Of a stretch of DNA of 64,000 bases, positions 10,234-31,622 are shown in pieces. Each line of letters begins with the position of its first letter. Position 1 is the stretch's first letter. A program made the translations under genes and the position numbers. A model generated the notes under the pieces. That model was given only the letters and a program-made list of their open reading frames with translations, was not told the origin of the DNA and did no database searches. The stretch spans positions 8,928,001 to 8,992,000 of the forward strand of contig OX387612.1 in NCBI GenBank assembly GCA_947568835.1, written 5' to 3'. The stretch is from Protonemura montana. Taxonomy: Eukaryota > Arthropoda > Insecta > Plecoptera > Nemouridae.

Positions 10234-10715
10234 ATGTTGAGTATTATTTTACATATAATTATAAGAGATATATTCTTTTCGATTTTTTCTTAATATTGTC
10301 TTTGTCTTGTATGTATTTGACTTGTAATTTCACGTGCGAGTGTTTTTTTCTTTTTACAATTACGCCACCTAGCACAATGTCCATGGTTTTCAGATTTTTT
10401 TTTTTTTTGCTTAGATCACGTAATGAAACCTGTAATTAATAAGGCTAAAGTCTCTAAATTTTGCAAGAAAATCCGTCGGAAGAAACTCTCGCCAACGCGT
10501 TTTACATAATTGGTCGAACGACAGTATACCCTAGTCAAACAATAACATGATTACACTAACAGAACTGTTCAACCATAATTTGTAACACTTGTTTAACTCA
10601 CTTCTAATATGTGCACTTTAATCAATAGACTTGCTGCCACCGGAAGTGTACCATTCACAGAATGTAACATGCAATATATGTACGTACTCTTTATTGTGTA
10701 ATATAATTGGTGTAA

Positions 10716-10721
10716 AATAAA
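10716..10721 (+). terminator. Candidate polyadenylation signal for the receptor gene
   Basis: AATAAA, about 480 bp after the stop codon. The intervening sequence is AT-rich with no other feature. Confidence 0.35.
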
Positions 10722-10944
10722 ACGAACTAAAATGTACGCTCACTTTTCAAAGTTTCCAGTTTCCCAGTAAACCCTGCACTACAGTACCATGGAATGTGCT
10801 AAATAGCACACTCAAGGGTTGCAGCGATCGATTAGTCTCCAAATACCGATAACTTATCAATTTAATTATAATAAGGCAATGAAGGGCCGAAGCCAAAGTG
10901 ATAAGTTTATCATGAAACATTCTAGTCAAACATATTTTCCAAAG

Positions 10945-11520
10945 TCCAGCAACACTGCGCTGAGTCAGGTATTGGATTGGTGACCATCATACACATGACC
11001 AGTTCTGTTCATGAGAGAGGCTGGAGGGATGAAAGTTCAGCAACACTGCGCTGAGTCAGGTATTGGATGGGTGACCATCATACACATGACCAGTTCTGTT
11101 CATGAGAGAGGCTGGAGGGATGAAAGTTCAGCAACACTGCGCTGGCCCAGGTATTGGTTTGGTGATCATCATACACATGACCAGTTCTGTTCGGGAGAGA
11201 GGTTGGAGGGATGAAAGTTAGTACAGAAACCTCGCTCGCCTTGCTTATCAACCTCTCGACAGCATGGATTTGTGAAAGAATCCTGTTGTACGCGTTGTAC
11301 CGTCCTTTGGAAGAGACGTAAATCCTGTGGTCCCCTTGGTGCTACGAGTAGTCTACGTGCATACTGCGGGTTTCTCCTCCTATCTTCTAGGCTAGGTAAG
11401 GTTCATCATCATCCTGATCGTCATTCATTTTTTCTCCGACGCCATTAGACCTGTGCCGCAGGGCCAGTTGTCATAACAGCGCGTCGTTAAACCGTTTAAA
11501 TCCCGCAAATCAATTGAATG
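10945..11520 (+). mobile_element. 5S-headed SINE with three tandem heads
   Basis: Three consecutive head units of about 90 bp (from about 10945, 11035 and 11126) each carry CAACACTGCGCTG, TATTGGAT.GGTGA.CATCAT and CCAGTTCTGTTC. They are followed by one central domain (CTCGACAGCATGGATTTGTG) and one tail ending at GCGTCGTTAAAC. Confidence 0.85.
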
Positions 11521-12291
11521 AGACCAATTTCTCTCTGGACTCCAAGGTGGGAGGTCGTCCCGTCTGACTCTTCAGTTGTTACGCCACCACTTATAAGCGC
11601 ATAATAAAAGATGTCGAGGGTACATTGACAGCAACAAGAAAGTGATGCGAAATTATGCTGCGAAAACAAAGATATCGAGCCACAAGATACATTAATATGC
11701 TTACAAATGTTTTTATTTCTAATTTTTTTTTTTAAAAGGGTGGTTTGAATATTAATAATAAAATAAAGTATTCAATAATCATACGCTATGAGCATTGATG
11801 CAAGCCAAAGAAACGATAGCATTAAAATAAGTATGTGTTGCATTTGTGCAACTTTTGTCCTTTTGCGAATCAGATGGGTAAATAGAATGTGTTGGAATAC
11901 TAAGTTTTGGGACAAACACACTCAATTAAATTGATTTTATTACAAAATATATGGATCTCTTTTAAGCTATCGAATACCACTTTTCGCGGGGAATTCTGAA
12001 CTAAATTGTAGATTAAAATTGCGCGTGATATTTAGGCTGTGAAATTACGCACAGCTGTTGATCTCCATACAATAACCTCAAAATCTCTAAGGTTGCCGGC
12101 TTCACCGAGGAGTTATTATATTGCTTAGTTTAAATAACACGGAATTGATTTCTTAGTTTAATTCAGAACGCAATTCACACTCCACAAGTCCTGTAGAGTG
12201 TTTTTTCTGAATGCCCTTCAAAACACTGTGACAAGAAAGGCACTTTTGCAACTAAATTTATTTTTCGAATTCTATGTCTTCAAGGTGAAGC
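11521..12291. other. Intergenic upstream of PARG, nothing recognised
   Basis: AT-rich. No TATA box or initiator stands out, and the PARG transcription start cannot be placed. Confidence 0.4.
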
Positions 12292-21983
<9,692 letters not shown>

Positions 21984-23569
21984 AATTAGGGTTAATTTAT
22001 GAGATAAATGTTGTTAACTAGATTGAGGTAGATCTTCACTGTTTGTCCCATTGTGGGTAGTTTTTTTAAAGTTGTAATGTTGGTTGTCATTTTTTAATTT
22101 TTACTTTGATGCTGTCAGTGTGGGGTCAACGTAGAGCAATTCCCAAGTGCAGAAATCTCTAGTGAATTTATGAATTTATGCTAGTAATGCCACCCAATGC
22201 TAGTTTAGTTTAGCTCTCTGTTGTTGCAGATCAACAAACAATATGAACAAAAGGTAGCAGTCAGTTATATGAAGTTCCTGAGTATTTGCGTCTGTGGTGG
22301 TGCTAGATCACCAAAAGACAGAAGATTGAGTATGGAAAGGAGAACACAGAGATAGGACAATAATCTTCTTGAAAGAATGCAGAGGCGATGAGTGGAAACA
22401 TGTATATTGTTAAGATTTGGACTTCTTGGCGTAATTACAGATGACTGTTTTTTGCTTAATTTTTAAGATCAATCTATTTGATGTTCTGATTGAAATTTAG
22501 TGTAACATTTCAAGATGTATGATTACCCGTGGTAACATAAGATAGCAAAATTGAGACGATCTGTCAGGCGATCTCAGCATCTCCATGGCTACCAAAACAC
22601 TGAATCTACCATAGAACCTCCTATGCTATCTATGCCATGAAACACCTGTGGTAACCTAAGATAGCAGGGGCTAAACGTTCGAAATGTTACCGCGGCTTAA
22701 CTTTTGATTCAGGGTAAAGTGAAGTAATAGTGATGTGAAGTGGTCACGTTTGGTGTACACAATGTGCGCAGTATGGTAACGTTTCGAGGATAGGTACTCT
22801 GAATTGAGAAGCTCTGTTAGGCAATCTCAGTATCTCCAAGATTGCCAAGAGTAGAATCACTGAATCTCCTATGCTTGATAGTATTTCTTATTTTCAAAGC
22901 TGGCAACAAAACAGACTTTTTTATTCTTCAGTCTCGTTGCTCCTTCTGATGTTAGTTCTTTTATATTCGAAAGCTCACTTTCTGAATTTCAGATAGTGCA
23001 AACAAAAACGTAACTCTGAATGCTTCTATGTGCTCTACTTTTGAAGAAACAACTCATACACATTCTATATTGATACAGGACTCCCCTGATTTGCAATGTG
23101 AAAATATGCAGCAGACGAGAAAAAAACCACAGATGGTTATGACCACATAAATTCCAAATTGTTGCATGGGTTATGCTTTAAATTGATCTACGAAATGTTT
23201 TTGTTGTGTATATTCCCATGTGTAACTACTACACAATTATTTATATTTTTTATACTGCAAATAAAAAACTCCTTACAAAAACAGCATGAGTTATGGTTTT
23301 TTCGTGTAAAGGGGGAAGAAACTTGGATCAAAAGATTTTTTTTTCTTGTGCTGAAAGGATAGGTTTTTTCAATGGGTTGTTCGCCCCCACCACAGTCAGC
23401 AATATGGTGGCGAACTTGATTTTCAGTTTTTAGTCGTAAAGTGGTAAACGGTGGTAAATTGCTTTGTAGTTAAAGAACAATGTTTTAAAGAAATTAAACA
23501 GCAACATATTTTTACAAATGACATTTATCGGCTTGATTTATTATAAAAGTAGTGCTAAAAAGTCGTAAG
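21984..23569. other. PARG 3' UTR / intergenic; weak duplicated segment at 22525-22885
   Basis: Two diverged copies can be read at about 22545-22640 and 22805-22885. They share CTGT.AGGC.ATCTCAG.ATC, GC.A..A..A..CACTGAATC and CTCCTATGCT. AATAAA at 23260-23265 is a distant candidate polyadenylation signal for PARG. No gene is seen. Confidence 0.4.
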
Positions 23570-26500
23570 ATGTGTATAGGACCGTTCAAACGTATATGCC
23601 ACTGGGGTCCTTTGACAGCTCTTGGTGAGGTTATGTTTCAAATATGCATCATTTTCTTCAAACCTCCATGGTCTTATATTTCGTTACGCGCCAATGACTT
23701 GTGTTTCATACATCCATCCCATCCGATTAGAAGTGTGTATTACTTATAAATCCCTTGATTCAACGGTCTGCCATCCATAGATTCAATCAATCGTTTGGAT
23801 TTCCGACACTTTGTGCTTCAGCATCGGGTGTCGGCATGAAGATCTTTTAGAAACGCACTGCAATTAGAAAACACCAAGCCTTTTTACCATATAATTGCTC
23901 TCTTTTCATTAGCGTTTCACTGCTAAAATATCCCTTTCAATCTAGGTGTGTCATTAAAGTTCTCAATAGTAATTTTGAAAACCTAGTTCAGCTTGCGAGA
24001 AGTTGAAGTACGGTTTTGAATGCTGAAGTTAGTAGGTTTAAGCATACCTGTGTTGTTTTTTTAGGAATCGTGAAAAGTGTGTCGTACATGACGATACATT
24101 GCAGCAGCATGTGGTGGCCCCCCAGGGCATCTCTGGGGGGCTTCGCAAATATTTCATTCTTTCTGCTCTGCAGCGCACTGACATTTTACCACTTCTTGAG
24201 TGCCATTTACGAGGGACCAGGCTACTTGCCACTGAAATGGCAACCGGTGAGCTCTTTTTTTTGTCTGGATTTTTAAGACAGTAGGTAGTAACTCGGTACC
24301 TATAAAAATGAATAATCCCTGTTGCTGAAGGCTCTCATCTAGGTTTACTTAACCGGAGAGTAGTCATGATGAGGTCTTTTAGACTGGGTTATTCTTAAAT
24401 CAGTTGGTATTTGTCTGGCTGTCTGGCTTTACCTACCATATCATAAAAACTTGGTGAGGTTACTGAGCAATACTCGATTTAGTTTTCTGAGGAATTGTAT
24501 TAAAATAAGAGGGGTTATTTGGTTGCCTGGTCTTTTTGACTGCCATGCAAGTACTTAGGTAAGCAAAACATGTTTTCTGAGTCATTTTCATTTGTCTTAT
24601 TTATTATTGTTGTATTGGACTATTCTTCGATATCAAATGGTGGCATAATACAACTGCTATTTGTTGGTACAAAACATTAGAAAAACTACTACCATTTGTA
24701 CCCAATGCTCCCACTTAATTTGCACAAAGCATACTGTTACCACTTGTGTGGACTTTGTTGCAAGTGAAGAAGTAGAAAGAGATGATAGTGAGTGATCTTA
24801 TCAAAAGTTCAATTGTGTAATCAAAAGAATACTTGTAAAATCAAAATAAAACACAGCCCCTGTAATGAAATGTAATCTGTGTTCTTATAAACATACAAAA
24901 ATAAAATGAAATCGTTCATCACCTTGTATTCTACCACAGCTATGATAAACTCCCGTTTGTTCGCAAACAAAACGTCACCCTGTAGTCATTTGTAAATATT
25001 ACAACCTATTAGTTTTACAGAGGCGCGACATTAACATCAGGTTAAATGTGGATTGGGAAGTATGTGTATATTTAGCTTTGTATTTTTTTTTCAGGATGTT
25101 GTTGAAGATTCAACATATCTACAGTTCTGTCAGATTTGTCAAGGCTTTAAAGCTCCCCGTTCACACCATTGTCGAAAATGTAAGTAAAAACTTTTCAGTA
25201 CTAGATTAGCTGATTTAACAAAAACTATTTGAAATGGGTTTTGAATTGGGTTTTAAAAACTAGTGCTAATCAAGTAGACATGAGTCTAAAAACCATCAGA
25301 TTAGCTGATTGTTTTCTTTAAATATTTTGTAAAACCTAAGAGATGGTAATACATGAACCACAAGGTCCTGCCACTAAGATAAGCTGTCGAGAGGTTGATA
25401 AGCAAGGCTAGTAAAGTTGTACTAACTTTAACTCCTCCAACCTCTCTCATAAACAAAACTGGTTAAGACTACAATGGAGACCCATCCAATACCTGACCTA
25501 GCACAGCGTTACTTAACTTCGGTGATCTCACAAGGATCAGTGTTTTCAACATCTCACAATACCGAACGGTTTGGCGTGTTGGAAACAGCGGTTCTCGTTA
25601 GATCACCGAAGTTAAGCAACACTGCGCTGAGTCAGGTATTGAATGGGTGACCATTATACACATGACCAGTTCTGTTCGGGAGAGAGGTTGGAGGGATGAA
25701 AGTTAGTACAGCAACTTCACTCGTTTTGCTTATCAACCTCTCGACAGCATGGATTTGTGGAGGAATCCTGCTGTTCTCGTTGTACCGTCCTTCGGAAGAG
25801 ACGTTAAGCCGGTGGTCCCCTTGGTGCTTTTCGACAGGAGTAGGCTACGTGCCGGCACCGGGTTTTCCCTCCTTTCTTCTAGGCTAGGTTAGGTTCATCA
25901 TCATCCTCATCATCATCATCATCCACTCATTCACCGACGCCATTAGACCAGTGCCGCATGGCCAGTTGTCAAAACAGTGCGTCGTTAAACACCACAAAAT
26001 AATAAATAATAATAATTCAACATCTCACGCCATGTCAAATGTAAAACTGTGAGCACTTAAATTCAGCAGCCCCGACTCAAAGCACGTAAGTAGCTCCTTT
26101 TAAAATCGAGTGTCGCCATTCCAGGTGGACGGTGCGTAATGAAGATGGATCATCATTGTCCTTGGATCAACAATTGCGTGGGACATATGAACCACGGACA
26201 TTTCACCGCGTTCTTGGTCTGGGCCGTCTGCGGCTGCTTGCAAGCCAGTGTCGTGTTGGCGTGCTCACTTTATCGAGCACTCAATCGAACCTGGTGAGTT
26301 TCCAGGCCTGCCAATGTCATTTTCCAAGTGCGGAGGCTACTCCAAGGTTATCTTCCTAAAACCTAGGCGTAGTTAATCCTTGTTGTATCCATGTCATTTT
26401 AATACCCTTGGCTGCTCCTAGACATCCTCATGTTATTTTGCTACTTCATTGCTTTTTTTTTATAGTACGTACCAAATCGAGCAAAGCTTTGCTGTTACCG

Positions 26501-29500
26501 TAATACCATAGCGCTACTGTCTATGCAAAAAATTGTCGCCAAAAGGCTAATTAACCGACAGAAATGGAGGACACTTCTTGATGGAGTCATCGTCGTTTTT
26601 ATTGTTAAGAAATGTAATTTTGTTATTTCTTGCAGATTACTCGCATTTGAGACTGGTTTACACTCAATTAATCTTTATTAACGCGAACTTCAACAGTTCA
26701 AATACAAGCGTTGAGTGTAGGTTATAGGCAGAGAAACAACGTCAATGTTACAGTCTCTGCGTGAAAGATGGCCGCCAAATGACTACCTTACCGGCAAAAA
26801 TGCAGAGTACCGGAACGTCACGTTAAGTGGAGCCACTGTCGTATGAAATTTAATTTTGATATTTTTCGAAGGTTACTCGCTTTTTAATATCGTTACGTGT
26901 ATACAATCGTTGAGGTAAACATTGATGGAGATTTTTTGAGCATGAAAAGTCTCAAAAGTGAGTTAACCGACGAGAAATATCGAAATTAAAATTCGTACGA
27001 CAGTGGCGCCACTTAACGTGATGTTCCGGTACTCTGCATTTTTGTCGGTAAGGTGGTAATTTGGCGGCCATTTTTCACGCAGAGACTGTAACATTGACGT
27101 TGAAACTCTACCTATAACCTACACTCAACGGTAGAAGTTTCGATATTTTGAGGCGTAATTGTTGTAGTACTGAGGTTTGTTGAGAAGCACGGCCGCAAAC
27201 GTTGCCGGCCTCGTTTGCTCAGCAGAAAGTTTAACATTGACGCTGTCCCTCTACCTGGACACTCATTGGTGTCACCAATGAACTTAAAAACAACATTGCG
27301 CCGATAAACCACGATCGCAATCGAAAGCATTTATGGAATTGCGCTTTGTATCAAAATAAATAAGATATGTCAGTTAAATGAAATTTTCTATTAGGAATAA
27401 AAATGTAGCCTTGCCAATTACCTATCTCTTTGAAACAAAGGTAGCAAGGCCATATTTTATTTTTTCAGTTTTGTGCCGATAACACCTTGCCAGCTTTTGT
27501 TTTAGATTTCCTCTGTATTCTCTGTAATGAATTGCAATTCCCTGATTGACTTGTGGCTTTCTCTGTCCTAGGTACATGTACTACGGCACTGGGAATGAGC
27601 CAATGGTGGAGTTGACTCTGTACTCTCTGGTCTTCTGTGTCTTCTGCCTTGGTCTGGCCATCGGCGTTGTCTTGGCCGTTGGAATGCTGCTTTACTTCCA
27701 GCTGCGAGCCGTACTGAGGTACCCACTACTAATACTAATTTTTACTAATTTTTACTATTGACAATTTTGGAATCAGAATAAGGAAATCTCTTTAAATTTG
27801 AAACTATTTTTTTTTTGTGAGAAAATAATGAACACGTATTTTTTGTATTTTCTTCCAAATCCAAATTTGAATAAAATATACCTGTTTAAAATGTTTGCGT
27901 TTCAATCTCGTAAGAAAACGAGGGTCTCCATTTTTTATGACTTGAAGTGATACCTGACGTCAGTATGACGTCAAAAAACGACAAGAAACAGAAGCTAACG
28001 CAAAGGTGACCCAAAATGACGTCAGAACACTATTTCTGACGTCACAGCCCATTTTCATCCTGCCACGAGAATTTATATTTTAGCCATTCTTAAAACAAAT
28101 AGTAATAGAAAAGTTATGATCGGATTGTAAAAATAAAAAATACGTCAGATTTTATTTTAAACGCGTATTTGAACACAATGATAATAATTAAATAACAATC
28201 TTAAGGAGATTTCCCTATTAGGTTTTGAAGATTTTTGGTATTTGGAATCGGATTCAAATTGGGAGTTGAAATCATTTCTGATCCCGGCACCTGCCTTCTG
28301 AGAGTAATAAGACAATTTATTCGTCTAACGTGAAGTCCGTACGTTGCAGAAACCGCACTGCAATTGAAGACTGGATCGTCGAGAAGGCCGACCACCGCCG
28401 CGCCGCCGAGAATGCCCCGCCCTTCGCGTACCCGTACGACCTTGGGCGGAGGCGCAACCTGCGCCAGGTCTTGTCTTGGAGTTGCGCGGCTGAAGGGGAC
28501 GGTACCTCTTGGCCGGTGAAACCCGGGTGCAACCAGTACACTCTGACAGTGAGTTCAAACCACATGTCTCAAATAACCTGAATAGAGCATAGCATTCAGT
28601 CAGCTGATCTCAAATAACCTGGATAGAGCATAGCATCCAGCCAGCTGATCTCAAATAACCTAGATAGAGCATAGCATTCAGTCAGCTGATCTCAAATAAC
28701 CATGGATAGATCATAGCCAGGATCCAGTTAGCTGGTCTCAAATAACCTGAATTGAGCATAGGATCCAGCCAGCTGATCTCAAATAACCTGAATTGAGCAT
28801 AGGATCCAGCCAGCTGATCTCAAATAACCTGGATAGAGCATAGGATCCAGCCAGCTTATCTCAAATAACCTGAATTGAGCATAGGATCCAGCCAGCTGAT
28901 CTCAAATAACCTGGATAGAGCATAGGATCCAGCCAGCTGATCTCAAATAACCTGAATTGAGCATAGGATCCAGCAAGCTGATCTCAAATATCCTGGTCCC
29001 TGGTTAGGCACAAATTTTTTAAAGGTCGTTAGTCTTACTAATTATTAAAAAGAAGACAAATATTGCTCCTGGCATTTCATACCTTGTACCCTTCATATTT
29101 TTTAAAGAGAAAAACTGGCCAGATTATTGTTTTTTTTACTATTAGGAACACCAGCATCTTTGTATGTTTTATGGTAAAATGACAATAAACTACTAATACC
29201 TTCTCAAAAATTGATCCCCATATGATCCCCATGAGGATATATATTATCCTAATAATGAAATTCTTCGCACATTGCAAGCATTTGCAATTTAAATCAGATT
29301 ACACAGCTTCAGGCCCTTCTACCCACTTGCATTCCATCGTACAATCTAAGCCGAAACCCGTTCCGTGTTCCGCCAGGTGGAACAGCAGCTGCAAAAATGC
29401 GACAAGCGTCGACGTTCCCGCCGCTACGAGGCGGTTCGCTCATTCTCCGGACGCTGGTTCCCGGTGGTGCATGGCGTTGGCGTGCTTTGCCATCCGCCCT

Positions 29501-30317
29501 TCACCGATGAGTTGCGAGTGTCGCTGGACGTCGGTGATCAGATCGTAGTCACGAGGTGGAGAAGGTCGGTAACCGCTGGAAAGCGCTGGCAAAACGCAAG
29601 GAATTGCATGCGTGGAAAAGTTCAGCCAAGGAAGTTAGTGCATGTCTTGAACGTAAAACTGTCTGCATCAATGATTCAAAGAGGCTCACATTTGAAATCG
29701 CATGGATTATTAGATGTGCTTAGCAAGCAAAGCAAATACTCAAATTGACAACCTGGTTATTTTTTATGTGTGTTTGTTGGTCTTTACTAGCAAAACAGCT
29801 GAAATATCAGAAGTGTGAGGGGTATGTCCCTGTCTGAAAGAAAAGGAAAGAAATAACAGAGGAAAATAGCTCATCAACAAGGCATCTGAAATTGATTTTC
29901 TGACATTTTATCTCAAGGTTTTCTTTTTATTGGCGGCAGTTTTTGTCGGTTCAATATGCTGTGGTCTTTGTTCTTTGTCCCTCATTGTGGAGGAAAAAGA
30001 AGCATGGAGGTTGCGTGGAGGTTATGGATCCACCTTGGAGGTTAAGGTAGATCACGTAAAATTCCACTGGGCAGTGCAAAACAACAATTTCTTGTGTCTT
30101 AACTGATCGAATCAACCCCAAACTTGTACATCTGTCAAAGAATGAAGGGTGTTCTAGTTCCTACAGGTTTCAGGTTTGTTCTTCTTCCAGGTACTGGCTT
30201 TTTGGAGAGAAGATGCAGGCGTCTGGTGATTCTGACAGGTTACGTGGCTGGTTCCCGAGGCCGTGCGTGGTGGAAGTCACTGGACCTTCCGAAGAAGAAA
30301 CCTCCAAAGACAAATAG
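23570..30317 (+). CDS. ZDHHC6: ER palmitoyltransferase ZDHHC6, 8 exons, 383 aa
   Basis: Exons: 23570-23624, 24065-24246, 25095-25179, 26125-26293, 27572-27718, 28350-28548, 29377-29564, 30191-30317; all phases agree. ZDHHC6 is a multi-pass ER enzyme that transfers palmitate to cysteines of substrates such as calnexin. The N-terminal [13 protein letters not shown] is typical of the family. The cysteine-rich domain [15 protein letters not shown] leads to catalytic DHHC at residues 116-119 in [13 protein letters not shown]. Transmembrane segments flank it. The C-terminal SH3-like domain spans about residues 280-375 ([16 protein letters not shown] and [10 protein letters not shown] precede it; YWLFGEK and RGWFPRPCV are in the last exon). 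Human ZDHHC6 is 413 aa. The protein ends SKDK, not the family's dilysine-like tail. The start ATG at 23570 gives [12 protein letters not shown]; an in-frame upstream GTG is not used. AATAAA lies at 30483-30488. Confidence 0.94.
24247..25094. other. ZDHHC6 intron 2, no recognised element
   Basis: AT-rich sequence without a clear repeat or open frame. Confidence 0.4.
25203..25305. mobile_element. MITE-C family copy
   Basis: Carries CTATTTGAAATGGGTTTTGA, AAAACTAGTGCTAATCAAG and TAGACATGAGTCTAAAAACC, in ZDHHC6 intron 3. Confidence 0.65.
25379..25560 (-). mobile_element. 5S-headed SINE, truncated, head-to-head with next copy
   Basis: Complement of the central-domain start (CTGTCGAGAGGTTGATAAGC) and of the head (CTTAACTTCGGTGATCTCAC). 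The central/tail region is missing. Confidence 0.8.
25561..26010 (+). mobile_element. 5S-headed SINE, complete reference copy
   Basis: One of the best-preserved copies. It has the leader ACCGAACGGTTTGGCGTGTT; a 5S-like segment (ATCACCGAAGTTAAGCAAC; C-box-like TTGAATGGGTGACC); CCAGTTCTGTTCGGGAGAG; the central domain CTCGACAGCATGGATTTGTG to GAGACGTTAAGCCGGTGGTC; then CATCATCATCATC; and the tail GTGCGTCGTTAAACACC. No open frame. It is in ZDHHC6 intron 3. Confidence 0.92.
26636..27260. repeat. Dispersed repeat interrupted by a hairpin MITE
   Basis: Related to 3148-3325. Shared blocks flank the MITE at 26711-27128, showing the MITE inserted into an older repeat, in ZDHHC6 intron 4. Confidence 0.55.
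26711..27128. mobile_element. Hairpin MITE (family A), copy 2, 418 bp
   Basis: Same termini (TTGAGTGTAGGTTATAGGCA and complement) and same internal arms as 1341-1757. Flanked on both sides by CG, suggesting a 2-bp target duplication. Confidence 0.85.
27956..28045. promoter_or_regulatory. Cluster of four TGACGTCA (CRE) palindromes
   Basis: Exact TGACGTCA occurs at 27956-27963, 27967-27974, 28018-28025 and 28038-28045, in ZDHHC6 intron 5. CREB/ATF-type bZIP proteins bind this octamer. Function is inferred only from site density. Confidence 0.45.
28552..29003 (+). repeat. 41-bp minisatellite, about 11 units, in ZDHHC6 intron 6
   Basis: The unit contains CTGATCTCAAATAACCTG and GAGCATAGGATCCAGCCAG. 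The array starts within a few bases of the exon 6 donor (28549). Confidence 0.95.
29195..29312 (+). mobile_element. tRNA-like dispersed repeat (family T)
   Basis: CTTCTCAAAAATTGATCCCC, then CCTAATAATGAAATTC and the conserved end CATTGCAAGCATTTGCAATT. Confidence 0.55.
30028..30165 (+). repeat. Duplicate of the serine-protease 5' region, in the last ZDHHC6 intron
   Basis: About 135 bp nearly identical to 31509-31645, from TCCACCTTGGAGGTTAAGGT through a start codon (ATG 30142) followed by AAGGGTGTTCTAGTT. Homology stops about 25 bp before the acceptor of ZDHHC6 exon 8. The coding body of the protease is not duplicated here. Confidence 0.85.
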
Positions 30318-30482
30318 ATTGTGGTCGATAACAATTACCAGCAAACCTGATGACTGTTATCTGTTTGATGTACAAGTTGAAATGATGTGTGTTCCGTATT
30401 GTCTAATTTATTTTCTGTCATGTGTTGATTATTGTGATTTTATGAAAACAACATTAAATGTTTTTTGTTTCTAACAAAAACA

Positions 30483-30488
30483 AATAAA
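30483..30488 (+). terminator. Polyadenylation signal of ZDHHC6
   Basis: AATAAA 166 bp after the stop codon, followed by a T-rich stretch. Confidence 0.6.
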
Positions 30489-31508
30489 CTTTGGAGTTTT
30501 TAAGTATAGATATTTTTTTTTCGAGAAGATAGTCTAATTTTTGAAAGAATTCCTATACATTGGCTAGTCTGTTTTGTCTGTCTGAACCTATTCCTTTAGT
30601 TCTTAATTATTAAGTCTTCAAAACTTTTTATTTTGCACTGATTGTGGTGAAGAAGAAAAGAGAGAAGGAGCGCAATTTGTCGGAGAAGAAAATTGGCGTC
30701 ACGTGGTGCTCTTGTCGAGAAGTTTGTAGAAAACTTGAGAATTTAGACGTTTCAGTGTGCCTTTGTTATTGTTAGAGAAGAACCTTTGAAGATATGAACG
30801 TTTATCATGGTTATTTAATGCACTATTTGAATGTTATGTAATCTGATCATAGGTCGTTTGTGATTTGCTTAGCTCGAAGAAAAATCCTCAAGCTCATTTT
30901 CCTCTGTCAGCTAGATGTCTTTACAAAAGCAGGATCGCCTCAACAAGCAAAATACAGCTCACTTGAAAACCATTTCATTAGTTTAGAACCAACAAATCTT
31001 CTTCGCCATTTATCTTGTAATTCAGTTTCTAAGTTTTCGATTGAGAAAAAACTGCTGAAAAAGTTGTTTCTTGATATCTGACCGGTCTGGTCAGACGGGA
31101 CTCTATAGTCAATGGGCTTCTATTAGACCGTGCAATCGTTGAGTGTGCACACTCAACGGTGCATAGATAAAATGAGTCAATTGGTTCGATATCTTTACAC
31201 AACCGACCCCTGGGATCCCCTTGTGCACCAATAAATCCGAAGACTATTCGCTTCATTGACCAAGTGGCAGTTTGCCGGGTTGGCAGTTTGGGCTAGTGGT
31301 TATCAGTAATCGAATAGCTAACTTCCAGGTCGTTATGCCCAGTTGGTTAGCCGGAGATAGATTTGAAACAAAAAAATATTATTTTTATTACTCTGAAGTA
31401 TACGAGGTCCGGTCTGTACATTTTAAAGTACTTTTTATGCGAATGCTAAAAAAACTCTCAAACAAGGGCAAACAAGTTTCAAAACAACTGTCGCAAGTTT
31501 AGGAAAAT
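30489..31508. other. Intergenic between ZDHHC6 and the protease gene
   Basis: No gene. Holds the 18-bp palindrome TTGAGTGTGCACACTCAA at 31139-31156, flanked by CG, matching both MITE-A termini (see findings). Confidence 0.5.
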
Positions 31509-31622
31509 ATCCACCTTGGAGGTTAAGGTAGATCACGTAAAATTCCACTGGGCAGTGCAAAACAACAATTTCTTGTATCTTAACTGATCGAATCAACCCT
31601 AAAATTGTACATCCATCAAATA

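Noticed and set aside
10945-11215. Genuine 5S rRNA genes
   Set aside because: Only the internal control region resembles 5S; the 5' and 3' halves do not form the terminal helix, and the unit continues into a SINE body.
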